47,704 bases of DNA, from NCBI GenBank assembly GCA_017450465.1, contig JAFSUW010000016.1, positions 1-47,704 of the forward strand, read 5' to 3'. The position numbers and the translations under genes were made by a program. Positions within the stretch are counted from its first letter, which is position 1. Each line of letters starts with the position of its first letter. Below, piece after piece: positions 9,621 to 16,008 of this stretch. Origin of the DNA: Clostridia bacterium (GTDB lineage Bacteria > Bacillota > Clostridia > TANB77 > RGIG9151). Below the pieces are notes generated by a model, which was given only the letters and a program-made list of their open reading frames with translations, was not told the origin of the DNA and ran no database searches.

Positions 9621-10100
9621 TTACATTATCTCCATTTCTGCTCTATCCCATGCTTCGCCGTGAAAATTATATGCGTTTCTTTCAACGCCAGTCACATTAA
9701 ACCCTGCCGATTTATAGCAATTAAGTGCTCTTTCATTATTCATAAACACACGTAATATGACAGATTTCGCCCCTAGCTCCTCTTTTGCGTACGTCACCGC
9801 ACCTTTTACTAATTTCTTGCCTAACCCTTTACCACGCATGTTGCTATCTATTATGACAAAGCCAAGTTTTACTATGCCTTCTATTTTTTCTAAAGTTAAA
9901 TGCCCTATAATTTTCCCTTCGTCTTCTAGCACCAGTGGATAAAAGTTCACTTTTTTCTCTAAATAGCTATTACTCATTTCTTCTGGAAATATTGGATACG
10001 CAGGATATTTGCTCGAACTCCATAACCTAAATTCTCTTTCATCCCTTACCCAAGATAGTATTTCTTCTGCATCTGAATCTTTATATGACCTAAATTTCAC
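9621..10100 (-). CDS. GNAT-family N-acetyltransferase (RimI/RimJ-like)
   Basis: Acetyl-CoA-dependent acetyltransferase of 159 residues. Motif A reads GFVIIDSNMRGKGLGKKLV, and the C-terminal part has NERALNCYKSAGF, the usual layout of this superfamily. I place the start at GTG 10100, because AGGGGG lies 7 bases upstream and the protein then begins KFRSYKDSDAEEIL; a frame-matched ATG at 10136 has no ribosome site. It precedes mcrB by 24 bases and probably shares its transcript. The substrate is unknown. The context could mean a role in the McrBC system or simple co-transcription. Confidence 0.85.
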   Translation of the reverse strand: MKFRSYKDSDAEEILSWVRDEREFRLWSSSKYPAYPIFPEEMSNSYLEKKVNFYPLVLEDEGKIIGHLTLEKIEGIVKLGFVIIDSNMRGKGLGKKLVKGAVTYAKEELGAKSVILRVFMNNERALNCYKSAGFNVTGVERNAYNFHGEAWDRAEMEIM

Positions 10101-10140
10101 TGTTTTTCCCCCTATTCGATGATTAACTCTATACACATGA

Positions 10141-10169
10141 AGTATAACATAATAAATTTTAGAATTCTA
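10141..10169 (-). promoter_or_regulatory. Probable promoter of the acetyltransferase-mcrBC operon
   Basis: TAGAAT, 17 bases, TATACT on the minus strand. The -10 box is good and the -35 box weak. It lies directly after the terminator at 10182-10209. Confidence 0.45.
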
Positions 10170-10181
10170 TACCTAAAAAAA

Positions 10182-10209
10182 GGCCGATAGCATGTTACTG
10201 CTATCAGCC
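10182..10209 (-). terminator. Bidirectional hairpin terminator after the AcrVA2-like gene
   Basis: Stem GGCCGATAGCA / TGCTATCAGCC with a 6-base loop and one mismatch. A run of seven T follows on the minus strand, and AATTTTTATTTT on the plus strand. It separates the G+C-richer block from the mcrBC operon. Confidence 0.85.
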
Positions 10210-10214
10210 AATTT

Positions 10215-11198
10215 TTATTTTACATGATTCACAACGGGAAGTTCGTCGTCCTTCATCTCGTTTACAAGAACCGGTGCAACAAACTTTACCCTTCTTTCCG
10301 TCTTGCCTTTTCCGCAAAGATACGTATGCCAGTGTGCTTTTCTCCAGTGCATACGCGGTCTTTTTCTTTCGCCTGTCTTTTCTTTTGCTTCTTCCTCTTC
10401 GGCTTCTTCTTCCGCGTCTTTCTTTGCTTTCGCGTGTTCTCTTACCACACGATAACCAACGTCCCACTTACGAAGTTCGGAGAACTTGTTACGCACAGTA
10501 GTGCTCGGCTTATATATCTTTTTCTGTTCCGGGTTTTCCTCAACATCCGAATTCGTGGAACACAGATACATCATGCTTTGCAAAACAAGCGCGATTACTC
10601 TTAAATACTCGTCTAACTTTTCACGTTCTTCTTCTAATACTTCCACCCCTTCTAGTTCGTCAAGAATATTGTGATACGACTTTATTATGCCAAAGTCTAT
10701 TTCACCAGATACGATATTTTCACGTTTGGCGAAATTGTTATAGCACACAGTGTACATCAAAGTCTGCTTTTGGGGGGTATACTTTGCCAACACGCCATGG
10801 ATATCTGCTCGATTGGGGATTTCAAGATAAAATGCGTTGAACGGAAGATAGTCGAAAAGATTGGCATCAATTTCGAAATCGTCCATATCGTAAAGCATGT
10901 CACAGAATTCTTTCGAAAAACTGTACACCTGCTTTGATTTTATCCAGTCTTTTGACACAATTACGAAGATTGTATCATTGAACATCTTGGCCCCGACAAA
11001 GTCTACGCCTTCATCGGTTTGCATGCTTATACCCCTTTGATTACAAATTCTAAGTATGTCATCTCTTACCATGCCCATAACTGCTTCGAATTCATCAATC
11101 GGTTCAACATTTAACGCACTTGCCTTTTCGTAAATCTTGGGGTACTCGGTCTCGATCCGCGCGATGGTCCTAAACGGCACATACTTTTCTTGTTTCAT
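10215..11198 (-). CDS. AcrVA2-like protein (anti-CRISPR family resemblance)
   Basis: A 327-residue cytosolic protein. The C-terminal segment RMHWRKAHWHTY (about 282-293) with the following charged strand and PVLVN resembles, from memory, the conserved C-terminus of the AcrVA2 family, whose founder blocks Cas12a; the length is also about the same. A Lys/Glu-rich linker (about 252-278) separates this from an N-terminal region I do not recognise. The start is ATG 11198, because AAAGGA lies 6 bases upstream; a longer in-frame extension to 11423 lacks a ribosome site. AcrVA2 relatives occur widely on plasmids and phages, and most have no proven function. It lies 196 bases below the first cysteine-module gene. 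No Cas12a or CRISPR array is in the window. Confidence 0.6.
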   Translation of the reverse strand: MKQEKYVPFRTIARIETEYPKIYEKASALNVEPIDEFEAVMGMVRDDILRICNQRGISMQTDEGVDFVGAKMFNDTIFVIVSKDWIKSKQVYSFSKEFCDMLYDMDDFEIDANLFDYLPFNAFYLEIPNRADIHGVLAKYTPQKQTLMYTVCYNNFAKRENIVSGEIDFGIIKSYHNILDELEGVEVLEEEREKLDEYLRVIALVLQSMMYLCSTNSDVEENPEQKKIYKPSTTVRNKFSELRKWDVGYRVVREHAKAKKDAEEEAEEEEAKEKTGERKRPRMHWRKAHWHTYLCGKGKTERRVKFVAPVLVNEMKDDELPVVNHVK

Positions 11199-11394
11199 GG
11201 CCTGTCCTTTCGTATGAATAAAATTTTGATAAACTTGATTTTTCGCCTTCAAATATTGCACTATGTTTTTACATAATTTTGAAGAACGAATTTTGAACAA
11301 TGGCGTGATAACGGCAAAATAAGCGCGTGCTATTTTTACATAATTGTGGTCAATTGCCCCCGTCCCTTTTGACAGACGTGTCCCTGCTGATATT

Positions 11395-11994
11395 TTACAT
11401 CTCGTAATAATTGCATCTTTCACTTTTTATTTTATCGTAGCATTTGTCCACAAGTTTTCTACCCGTATATTCGCATTTTCCTTCTTTCGCGAACGGGCAC
11501 AAATAATCTTCGTGTTTTTCAAGTTTACTAAGATAAAATATACAGTGCTGATATTCCTCTTCATTATAACAAGTATCAAGGAAAAGTGGCATTTCGGAAG
11601 ATGCACATCGTGTTTTTCCAGCGAACGGGCAACACGGTTTTCGTGTATCCTCTAACTCTACACTCTGCTCCTTTTTTGTTTCTCCGGATGCTCTATGGTA
11701 AAAAGGGCATGTCTTAAACTGTTTTGCATCATAGCAATCACTACTAACAGATAGTCCTATCAAACATTTGTCCTTTGCATCCATATAACATACAGGTTTA
11801 TCGTTTTTAGCGGCCACGAGATGAAATACACTCGCTTCACTTGTGTTTTCTTCAGCAGCAAACTGGCATGTTGTTTTTTTCTTTTCTTCACACGTCCTTT
11901 CAGAATTACTATCGAATGGGCATTTGTTTTGGCACTCACTTTTTAGCGTGCAGAAAACTTCACCCTTACGAATTGAGATATATGGTGAAAACAT
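11395..11994 (-). CDS. Cysteine-module protein 1 (no CFI-box tail)
   Basis: A 199-residue protein with 20 or more cysteines and no signal peptide. After an N-terminal segment MFSPYISIRKGEVFC shared with module protein 2, it carries three clear copies of a four-cysteine unit of the form C-x7-C-x(9-11)-C-Y-x7-C-x-[FY]-Y, starting near residues 69, 123 and 165, for example CPFAKEGKC ... DKCYDKIKSERCNYY. The spacing suggests a metal-binding, zinc-ribbon-like fold. It stops right after the last module, where its two paralogues continue into a CFI-box-type domain. GGGAGG precedes the ATG by 5 bases; it has its own promoter and leader. Function unknown. Confidence 0.7.
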   Translation of the reverse strand: MFSPYISIRKGEVFCTLKSECQNKCPFDSNSERTCEEKKKTTCQFAAEENTSEASVFHLVAAKNDKPVCYMDAKDKCLIGLSVSSDCYDAKQFKTCPFYHRASGETKKEQSVELEDTRKPCCPFAGKTRCASSEMPLFLDTCYNEEEYQHCIFYLSKLEKHEDYLCPFAKEGKCEYTGRKLVDKCYDKIKSERCNYYEM

Positions 11995-12015
11995 AAAAAC
12001 CTCCCAAAATAAAAA

Positions 12016-12026
12016 ACGTCCTCTTG
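12016..12026 (-). promoter_or_regulatory. Shared leader box, copy 1
   Basis: Minus-strand CAAGAGGACGT in the untranslated leader, about 35-45 bases after the predicted start of transcription. The same box (CARGAGGACGT) occurs in the leaders of the other two cysteine-module genes at the same distance. AATC occurs upstream of it in all three. Confidence 0.55.
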
Positions 12027-12066
12027 GACAAGAACTCCCAGATTGTTTTTGCTTATTTTACGTTTA

Positions 12067-12095
12067 ATAATACCACATTATGTAAATAAAGTCAA
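12067..12095 (-). promoter_or_regulatory. Promoter of cysteine-module gene 1
   Basis: TTGACT, 17 bases, TATTAT on the minus strand. The first 16 spacer bases match those of gene 2 except for one base. Confidence 0.8.
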
Positions 12096-12122
12096 TGTGA
12101 ATGGCTTCTATAAAGTAAAAAT

Positions 12123-12151
12123 AAACCCCTAGGGGGTTACCCTTGGGGTTT
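12123..12151 (-). terminator. Terminator of cysteine-module gene 2
   Basis: Nested stem AAACCCC/GGGGTTT enclosing GGG-TAAC-CCC, then TATTTTTA on the minus strand. It starts a few bases after the stop codon. Confidence 0.85.
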
Positions 12152-12157
12152 TTCGCT

Positions 12158-13126
12158 TTACTGACTTTCGTCAAGCAAGGTCGCGAGTTTATCTACATAG
12201 TCCCGATAGTGGTTGTGTGCCTCTGCATACTTGTGGTCCTCGATGAGTTTTACGCAGGGCTGAACCAATTCGGTGTAGATTTTGTCGTAGATTTCGTTTT
12301 TGTCCGGTCTTTTGTCGATTGCGGCAACCACATACGGCGCCGTCATATAGTACTTTTGTACGTCATCTCGTCCGACTTCGAACGTGCGAAGATATTTGTC
12401 GCGATACTCGCGAAGGAGATTTAACTCGTAGCAGTTATCCGAAAGGCCTTTATTTCTGATGCAAGCAGTGCTGATGAAACATTCCTGGTCTTCGGGCTGC
12501 TTATAGAAGATGCACTCTCTACATTCCACCTGATCGTAGCACTTGTCTACAAGGTCGTAGCCAGTGAACTTGCATTTTCCGTCATCTGCAGACGGGCAAA
12601 CGAAGTCTTTATCGGCCGTCCAGACAAGGTTGTAGAACGGGCAGCGAAGATACTCCTCTTCAGCATAGCATCCAACGAAGAGTGGTGCTTTCGTAGAGAG
12701 GCAATGCGTTCTACTTGCACAGGGGCAAGCAGATTCAGGCATTACCGATCTCGGCTTCGGTGCTTCTTCCTTCTTTTCCGTGGGTGGCTCCGCATAGAAT
12801 TGGCATTCCTTGGAACGTGCCTCATCATAGCAGGCGTCATAGAGTGCTGGACAACCAGCCATGCACTTATCATGGATAGCCCAAGTGCAGACCGGTTCAC
12901 GCTTACATTTGCTCACATGAGTTGCGGTAAGCCGAAGCTTACCTTCGCTAAGACTGTAGGAAAAGGTAGCCGGCTTGTCGCCTTTCGCAAGCGGGCAAAC
13001 GAACTTTTCTTCCCCACCCTAGGTCTTTACGATTTCAACCTGACAGCAAGGGCACTTCGTAACGTGTTCGCCTTTGAGCTCACAGTAGATGTGCCCATCA
13101 CGAATCGAGATGTACGGTGAAAGCAT
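12158..13126 (-). pseudogene. Cysteine-module protein 2 with CFI-box tail, interrupted by in-frame TAG
   Basis: A reading frame of 323 codons including the stop. ATG 13126 has GGAGG 7 bases upstream and starts MLSPYISIRDGHIYC, matching module protein 1. Codon 36 is TAG (13019-13021). The same frame then continues to the TAA at 12158 and stays similar to protein 1 on both sides of the TAG. Three four-cysteine modules follow, starting near CTWAIHDKC, CPCASRTHC and CPSADDGKC. The end is a CFI-box-type domain (CFISTACI, then LLREYRDKYL). The open part after the TAG has only a GTG at 12916 without a ribosome site. It is either a nonsense mutant or read through. Base composition is clearly G+C-richer than in flanking genes. 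Function unknown. Confidence 0.65.
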
Positions 13127-13167
13127 GATAAACCTCCATATGATTTAAGTTATCGATATGCTTAAAT

Positions 13168-13178
13168 ACGTCCTCCTG
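13168..13178 (-). promoter_or_regulatory. Shared leader box, copy 2
   Basis: Minus-strand CAGGAGGACGT, about 35-45 bases into the leader of cysteine-module gene 2. It is identical to copy 3. Confidence 0.55.
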
Positions 13179-13218
13179 TTGAAAAGGTTCAGGATTGCCT
13201 CAACCCATTTTCTGCTAT

Positions 13219-13247
13219 ATATTATCACGTTATGTAAATAAAGTCAA
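13219..13247 (-). promoter_or_regulatory. Promoter of cysteine-module gene 2
   Basis: TTGACT, 17 bases, TAATAT on the minus strand, placed just after the terminator at 13258-13282. Confidence 0.85.
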
Positions 13248-13257
13248 TAAAAAAACA

Positions 13258-13282
13258 CCCCCCGGTATTTCTACCGGTGGGG
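13258..13282 (-). terminator. Terminator downstream of cysteine-module gene 3
   Basis: Stem CCCC-A-CCGGTA / TACCGG-GGGG with a GAAA-type loop, then TGTTTTTTTATT on the minus strand. It lies about 215 bases after the stop of gene 3. Confidence 0.88.
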
Positions 13283-13497
13283 CTACGCAAGCATGCAGAT
13301 GGGGGCTACACGCTCGTGGTCGATTTTAATGTTTACCGATTGCAGCAATATGGTAACGCTTGCTAATCAGTATAAAAGGTATCTTTTCCTTCCTTCTTCC
13401 TCAAGTAGGCCTATTTGCCAAAAGTTTCATCTGGCACTGGTTGTTACACCAGTGCAGCGGCTAAAAGAATAAGCCAATGATTTGTGCTGCCTATTTT
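13283..13497 (-). other. Structured untranslated region after cysteine-module gene 3
   Basis: About 215 bases with no reading frame of note. They contain a perfect 8-base-pair hairpin, GCACTGGT/ACCAGTGC (13434-13455), a GGCT/AGCC stem with GCAGC/GCTGC pairing around it (about 13453-13490), and other short stems. The region ends in a strong terminator. It could be a long 3' untranslated region or a small RNA. No known RNA family was recognised. Confidence 0.4.
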
Positions 13498-14082
13498 TTA
13501 ACCTTTTAAGAATTCCGAAAGTTTCTCCACACCATCCCGATAGAAGTAGTGCGCTTCCGCGTACTTTTTGTTTTCCACAAGGGTAACCATGGGAAGAACA
13601 AGATCGGAATAAATGTGCTCGAGGATTTCGTCCTTGTCGGGTCGTTTGTTGATTTCGGCAACCATGCCGGGTGCAACCCGATAATAATCTTGTACGTCCT
13701 TTTCTCCGAGCTCAAAAGACTGGAGATAAGTGTCGCGATAATGACGAAGCGTCTGAAGTTCGTAGCAATCATCCGGCAAGCCCTTGTGATTGACGCAAGC
13801 CGTCGTCAGAAAGCATCCCGAACTGGAGCTATCATCATCATTAGGTTCCGAGCCACCATAGTGGACGCACGAACGGAAATTAACGCAACTAGAGTCAACT
13901 CTTCCGCCGCCTCTATCACACCATGTTCCCTGACCATACGGACAGTTCGTAATTACACGAGGATTAGCACGGCTGTAATAGGTGCAACTCTCGTCGTCGT
14001 ACGGGCAATAGAAACTAATGTAGCCGTGTTTCGCGCTACAATAATCATACCCGTTTTTTGTGCCGTAATACTTGCAAGGCAT
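13498..14082 (-). CDS. Cysteine-module protein 3 with CFI-box-type C-terminal domain
   Basis: A 194-residue protein. Residues 1-75 have two looser copies of the cysteine module (CKYYGTKNGYDYC ... CPYDDESCTYY and CPYGQGTWC ... CVNFRSCVHYG). A short Asp/Ser linker (DDDSSSS) follows, then a CFI-box-type domain from CFLTTACV (about residue 90) through LRHYRDTYL and INKRPDKDEI to the end. That domain matches the tail of module protein 2 closely. AGGAGG precedes the ATG by 7 bases. It has its own promoter and a leader of about 170 bases with hairpins. Codon use is G+C-rich compared with the surroundings. CFI-box tails occur on many otherwise unrelated Firmicute proteins, and their role is not established. 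Confidence 0.7.
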   Translation of the reverse strand: MPCKYYGTKNGYDYCSAKHGYISFYCPYDDESCTYYSRANPRVITNCPYGQGTWCDRGGGRVDSSCVNFRSCVHYGGSEPNDDDSSSSGCFLTTACVNHKGLPDDCYELQTLRHYRDTYLQSFELGEKDVQDYYRVAPGMVAEINKRPDKDEILEHIYSDLVLPMVTLVENKKYAEAHYFYRDGVEKLSEFLKG

Positions 14083-14252
14083 GACAAGCCCTCCTGAAGA
14101 AAAAGATTTTGATTCCCCATGCGTAGTAAGGTTTTCCCAACCTGGGCCATAAAACGTACATGTTCCTTGCTAGGGAACTTGCCTGGTATATTTTCGCTTC
14201 ACACGTCCTCCTGTTTTCATACCGATTAGGATTTGTATGTAAATCCTTTACG
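14083..14252 (-). promoter_or_regulatory. Long structured leader of cysteine-module gene 3
   Basis: About 170 untranslated bases from the predicted transcription start to the ATG. Visible stems are GGATTT/AAATCC (14229-14246) and GTTCC/GGAAC (14162-14178), plus a GGTT/AACC stem near 14130-14145. The leader box lies between the first two. It matches no riboswitch class I can name. Confidence 0.4.
14203..14213 (-). promoter_or_regulatory. Shared leader box, copy 3
   Basis: Minus-strand CAGGAGGACGT, about 40-50 bases into the leader of cysteine-module gene 3. Confidence 0.55.
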
Positions 14253-14257
14253 CCCTC

Positions 14258-14286
14258 ATATTATCATATTTTTTATGAAACGTCAA
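14258..14286 (-). promoter_or_regulatory. Promoter of cysteine-module gene 3
   Basis: TTGACG, 17 bases, TAATAT on the minus strand. It lies directly after the terminator of the YoaP-like operon. Confidence 0.85.
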
Positions 14287-14300
14287 TATATAACAAAAGA

Positions 14301-14316
14301 GGCGATGTTTATCGCC
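14301..14316 (-). terminator. Terminator of the YoaP-like operon
   Basis: Perfect 6-base-pair stem GGCGAT/ATCGCC with a four-base loop, followed by TCTTTTGTTA on the minus strand. The arm and its flank resemble the mcrC palindrome. Confidence 0.7.
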
Positions 14317-14325
14317 CCTACAAAC

Positions 14326-15069
14326 CTATTTAAGCAATTTTTCTAGTGCATTTGCATTAAGTATTGTGTTTGAAATGAACTTACCTTTATAGAAGTTGGC
14401 CCAGTTATTAAATACACATGGTGCGTTTTTTGCCTTTTCAAGTGAATCTATTTTTACAAAATTTAATTTCATTCCCTTTTCTTTTGCGTAATCTGTTAAT
14501 TCTTTTACTTCGTACTCTACATAAGGGCATTCTGGACTATAATAAATAGTGAAGTCTTTACTTTCTATCTCCATCTTCTTGGCATTATCGTTAAACCTTG
14601 GTGTATCACTCTTATCAAACGATAGTGCAAGTAATTCATAATCGCCTATGCTATCTACTACCTTAAAACCATAGTGTTCAAAGAATGCTTTCTCGCCTAA
14701 AAATGGTTTCTTCTTTTTAGCAACTAGTGTACACATACCACTTTTACTTTTTTTCTTTGAATCATCTATTGCATACTCAAGTAGTTCTTTTGCAATTCCT
14801 TTACCCTTAAAACTTCCGGCAACCCACAAACAATAAATATATTCATAATTTTTGCCACTAACTGGTGCCCATGCTGTTTCTATTGGTTCATACTCAATAA
14901 ATATTTTTCCTCTTGCATCTAATCTCCTAAATGCATGACCATCTTTTAACTTTTCCTTTATCCATTCTTTTTTTCTGTCTACACCATCTTGATGCTTTTT
15001 ATCGCCTATTGCACAGCAAATGTGCTCATCATCAATATTTTCTAAAGTTAAGTTTATGTATTTGTTCAT
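14326..15069 (-). CDS. YoaP-like GNAT acetyltransferase with thioredoxin-like tail
   Basis: A 247-residue two-domain protein. The N-terminal half is a GNAT fold with acetyl-CoA motif WVAGSFKGKGIAKELL. The C-terminal part (from about 180) reads FTIYYSPECPYVEYE and then KGMKLNFVKIDSLEKAKNAPC, the layout of the YoaP domain, a thioredoxin-like addition seen on a subset of acetyltransferases. The start is ATG 15069 after AGGAGGAATAAAG; an in-frame extension to 15120 overlaps the upstream gene and lacks a ribosome site. It is last in a three-gene operon with a coiled-coil protein and a HAD phosphatase. Substrate unknown. Stop is TAG, followed by a terminator. Confidence 0.85.
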   Translation of the reverse strand: MNKYINLTLENIDDEHICCAIGDKKHQDGVDRKKEWIKEKLKDGHAFRRLDARGKIFIEYEPIETAWAPVSGKNYEYIYCLWVAGSFKGKGIAKELLEYAIDDSKKKSKSGMCTLVAKKKKPFLGEKAFFEHYGFKVVDSIGDYELLALSFDKSDTPRFNDNAKKMEIESKDFTIYYSPECPYVEYEVKELTDYAKEKGMKLNFVKIDSLEKAKNAPCVFNNWANFYKGKFISNTILNANALEKLLK

Positions 15070-15088
15070 CTTTATTCCTCCTAAAAGA

Positions 15089-15436
15089 TTAGTCTTTATT
15101 AAACAAATTAAGTGCTTCACCTATCAATAAATAATCCGCCGTTTTAGATGTTTCTTTTGCGTGATAATTTATGCCCGATATATTTTCGCAAATAGTACTA
15201 TTAATTTTTTTATTTTCTTCTAAATTCTTATTTAATTTTATTAATTCAATTAACATTTTCCCCATTAGTTCTTTTTCTGATAAGGACATTAGTTTTTTCC
15301 ATTCTTCAAGACGTTTTTGTTCTTCACGTCTTTTTGCCTCTTCTTCTTTTTTCCTTTTTTCCTCAATTCCTTTTAAGCGCTCTTGCTCTTTTTGCTTCTT
15401 CTCTTCTTCCATTTTTTCTTTTAATTTGCTAAACAT
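15089..15436 (-). CDS. Small Lys/Glu-rich coiled-coil protein
   Basis: A 115-residue protein. Residues 1-50 are a long charged helix (repeated KKEEE, RREEQKR), probably a coiled coil, and the remainder is mixed helical with one cysteine and no membrane segment. It lies 13 bases after the HAD phosphatase gene and 19 bases before the YoaP-like gene, so all three share a transcript. The ribosome site GGTGG is moderate. I do not recognise a family; low complexity makes similarity hits unreliable. It is a real gene by operon placement and uninterrupted frame. Confidence 0.65.
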   Translation of the reverse strand: MFSKLKEKMEEEKKQKEQERLKGIEEKRKKEEEAKRREEQKRLEEWKKLMSLSEKELMGKMLIELIKLNKNLEENKKINSTICENISGINYHAKETSKTADYLLIGEALNLFNKD

Positions 15437-15449
15437 TTTACCACCATCC

Positions 15450-15944
15450 CTATCTATCTAATTCATCTACTCTTTTTACAAGTGCTGTTTTCATTTTATT
15501 TCTCTTGCCACCATGAACATCACCTATTACACTATCTCCTACAACCAATACTTTTTCAGGTGATACATCTAATGCTTCACATGCTTTCTTAAAACCACGT
15601 TTTAATGGTTTATGTGCAAAACTTATATAATCGATGTTTCGTTCTTTTAAGAATTGTTCTATCTTTTTATCTCGACCATTGCTTAAAACTATAACTTTAA
15701 GTTCACCTCGTAAGTTTTCAATCCACTTTTTATTTACATCTGGGATATCTCGCATATTTTTTCTTAAAGTATCATCTACATCTAATATAATTGCCTCGAT
15801 ACCATATGCTTCTTTTAACTTTATAATCATTTCTTTGTCGAGTTCTGTTACTTTGTTTAGTTTTATATCTGGCTTGATTACACGAGATAATGCTACGTTT
15901 ATCATGCTACATATTTTATCTACTACTAATTCTTCTATATCCAT
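15450..15944 (-). CDS. HAD-superfamily hydrolase, YqeG-like (subfamily IIIA)
   Basis: A 164-residue cytosolic HAD phosphatase. Motif I is DVDDT (about 55-59), motif II is VLSNG (about 90), a lysine lies in HKPLKRG, and motif III is VGDSVIGDVHGG. The absence of a cap insertion and the short length fit the IIIA/YqeG group. The physiological substrate is not known. It is the first gene of the operon: AGGAGA precedes the ATG, and a promoter lies at 15978-16006. It ends in TAG. Confidence 0.85.
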   Translation of the reverse strand: MDIEELVVDKICSMINVALSRVIKPDIKLNKVTELDKEMIIKLKEAYGIEAIILDVDDTLRKNMRDIPDVNKKWIENLRGELKVIVLSNGRDKKIEQFLKERNIDYISFAHKPLKRGFKKACEALDVSPEKVLVVGDSVIGDVHGGKRNKMKTALVKRVDELDR

Positions 15945-15977
15945 TACTACTCTCCTAATTTAGTTTAAGTGTATGTT

Positions 15978-16006
15978 AGTATAACATAATTAGTAGATTA
16001 TTGCAA
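15978..16006 (-). promoter_or_regulatory. Promoter of the HAD phosphatase operon
   Basis: TTGCAA, 17 bases, TATACT on the minus strand, about 34 bases before the ATG. Confidence 0.7.
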
Positions 16007-16008
16007 TC

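Noticed and set aside
11268-11343. Two plus-strand copies of TTTACATAA upstream of the AcrVA2-like gene, also found in promoters of cysteine-module genes 1 and 2
   Set aside because: The word is short and AT-rich, lies in the other orientation, and has no -35 or -10 boxes with it here.
11199-11423. 75-residue N-terminal extension of the AcrVA2-like protein
   Set aside because: It overlaps the end of cysteine-module gene 1 and has no ribosome site; ATG 11198 has AAAGGA.
12704-13120. Plus-strand open frame of 138 codons opposite cysteine-module gene 2
   Set aside because: It has no ribosome site, overlaps a better-supported gene, and arises from the higher G+C.
15300-15430. Low-complexity polypyrimidine stretch considered as a non-coding repeat
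   Set aside because: It is the coding strand complement of the Lys/Glu-rich coiled-coil gene in an operon.
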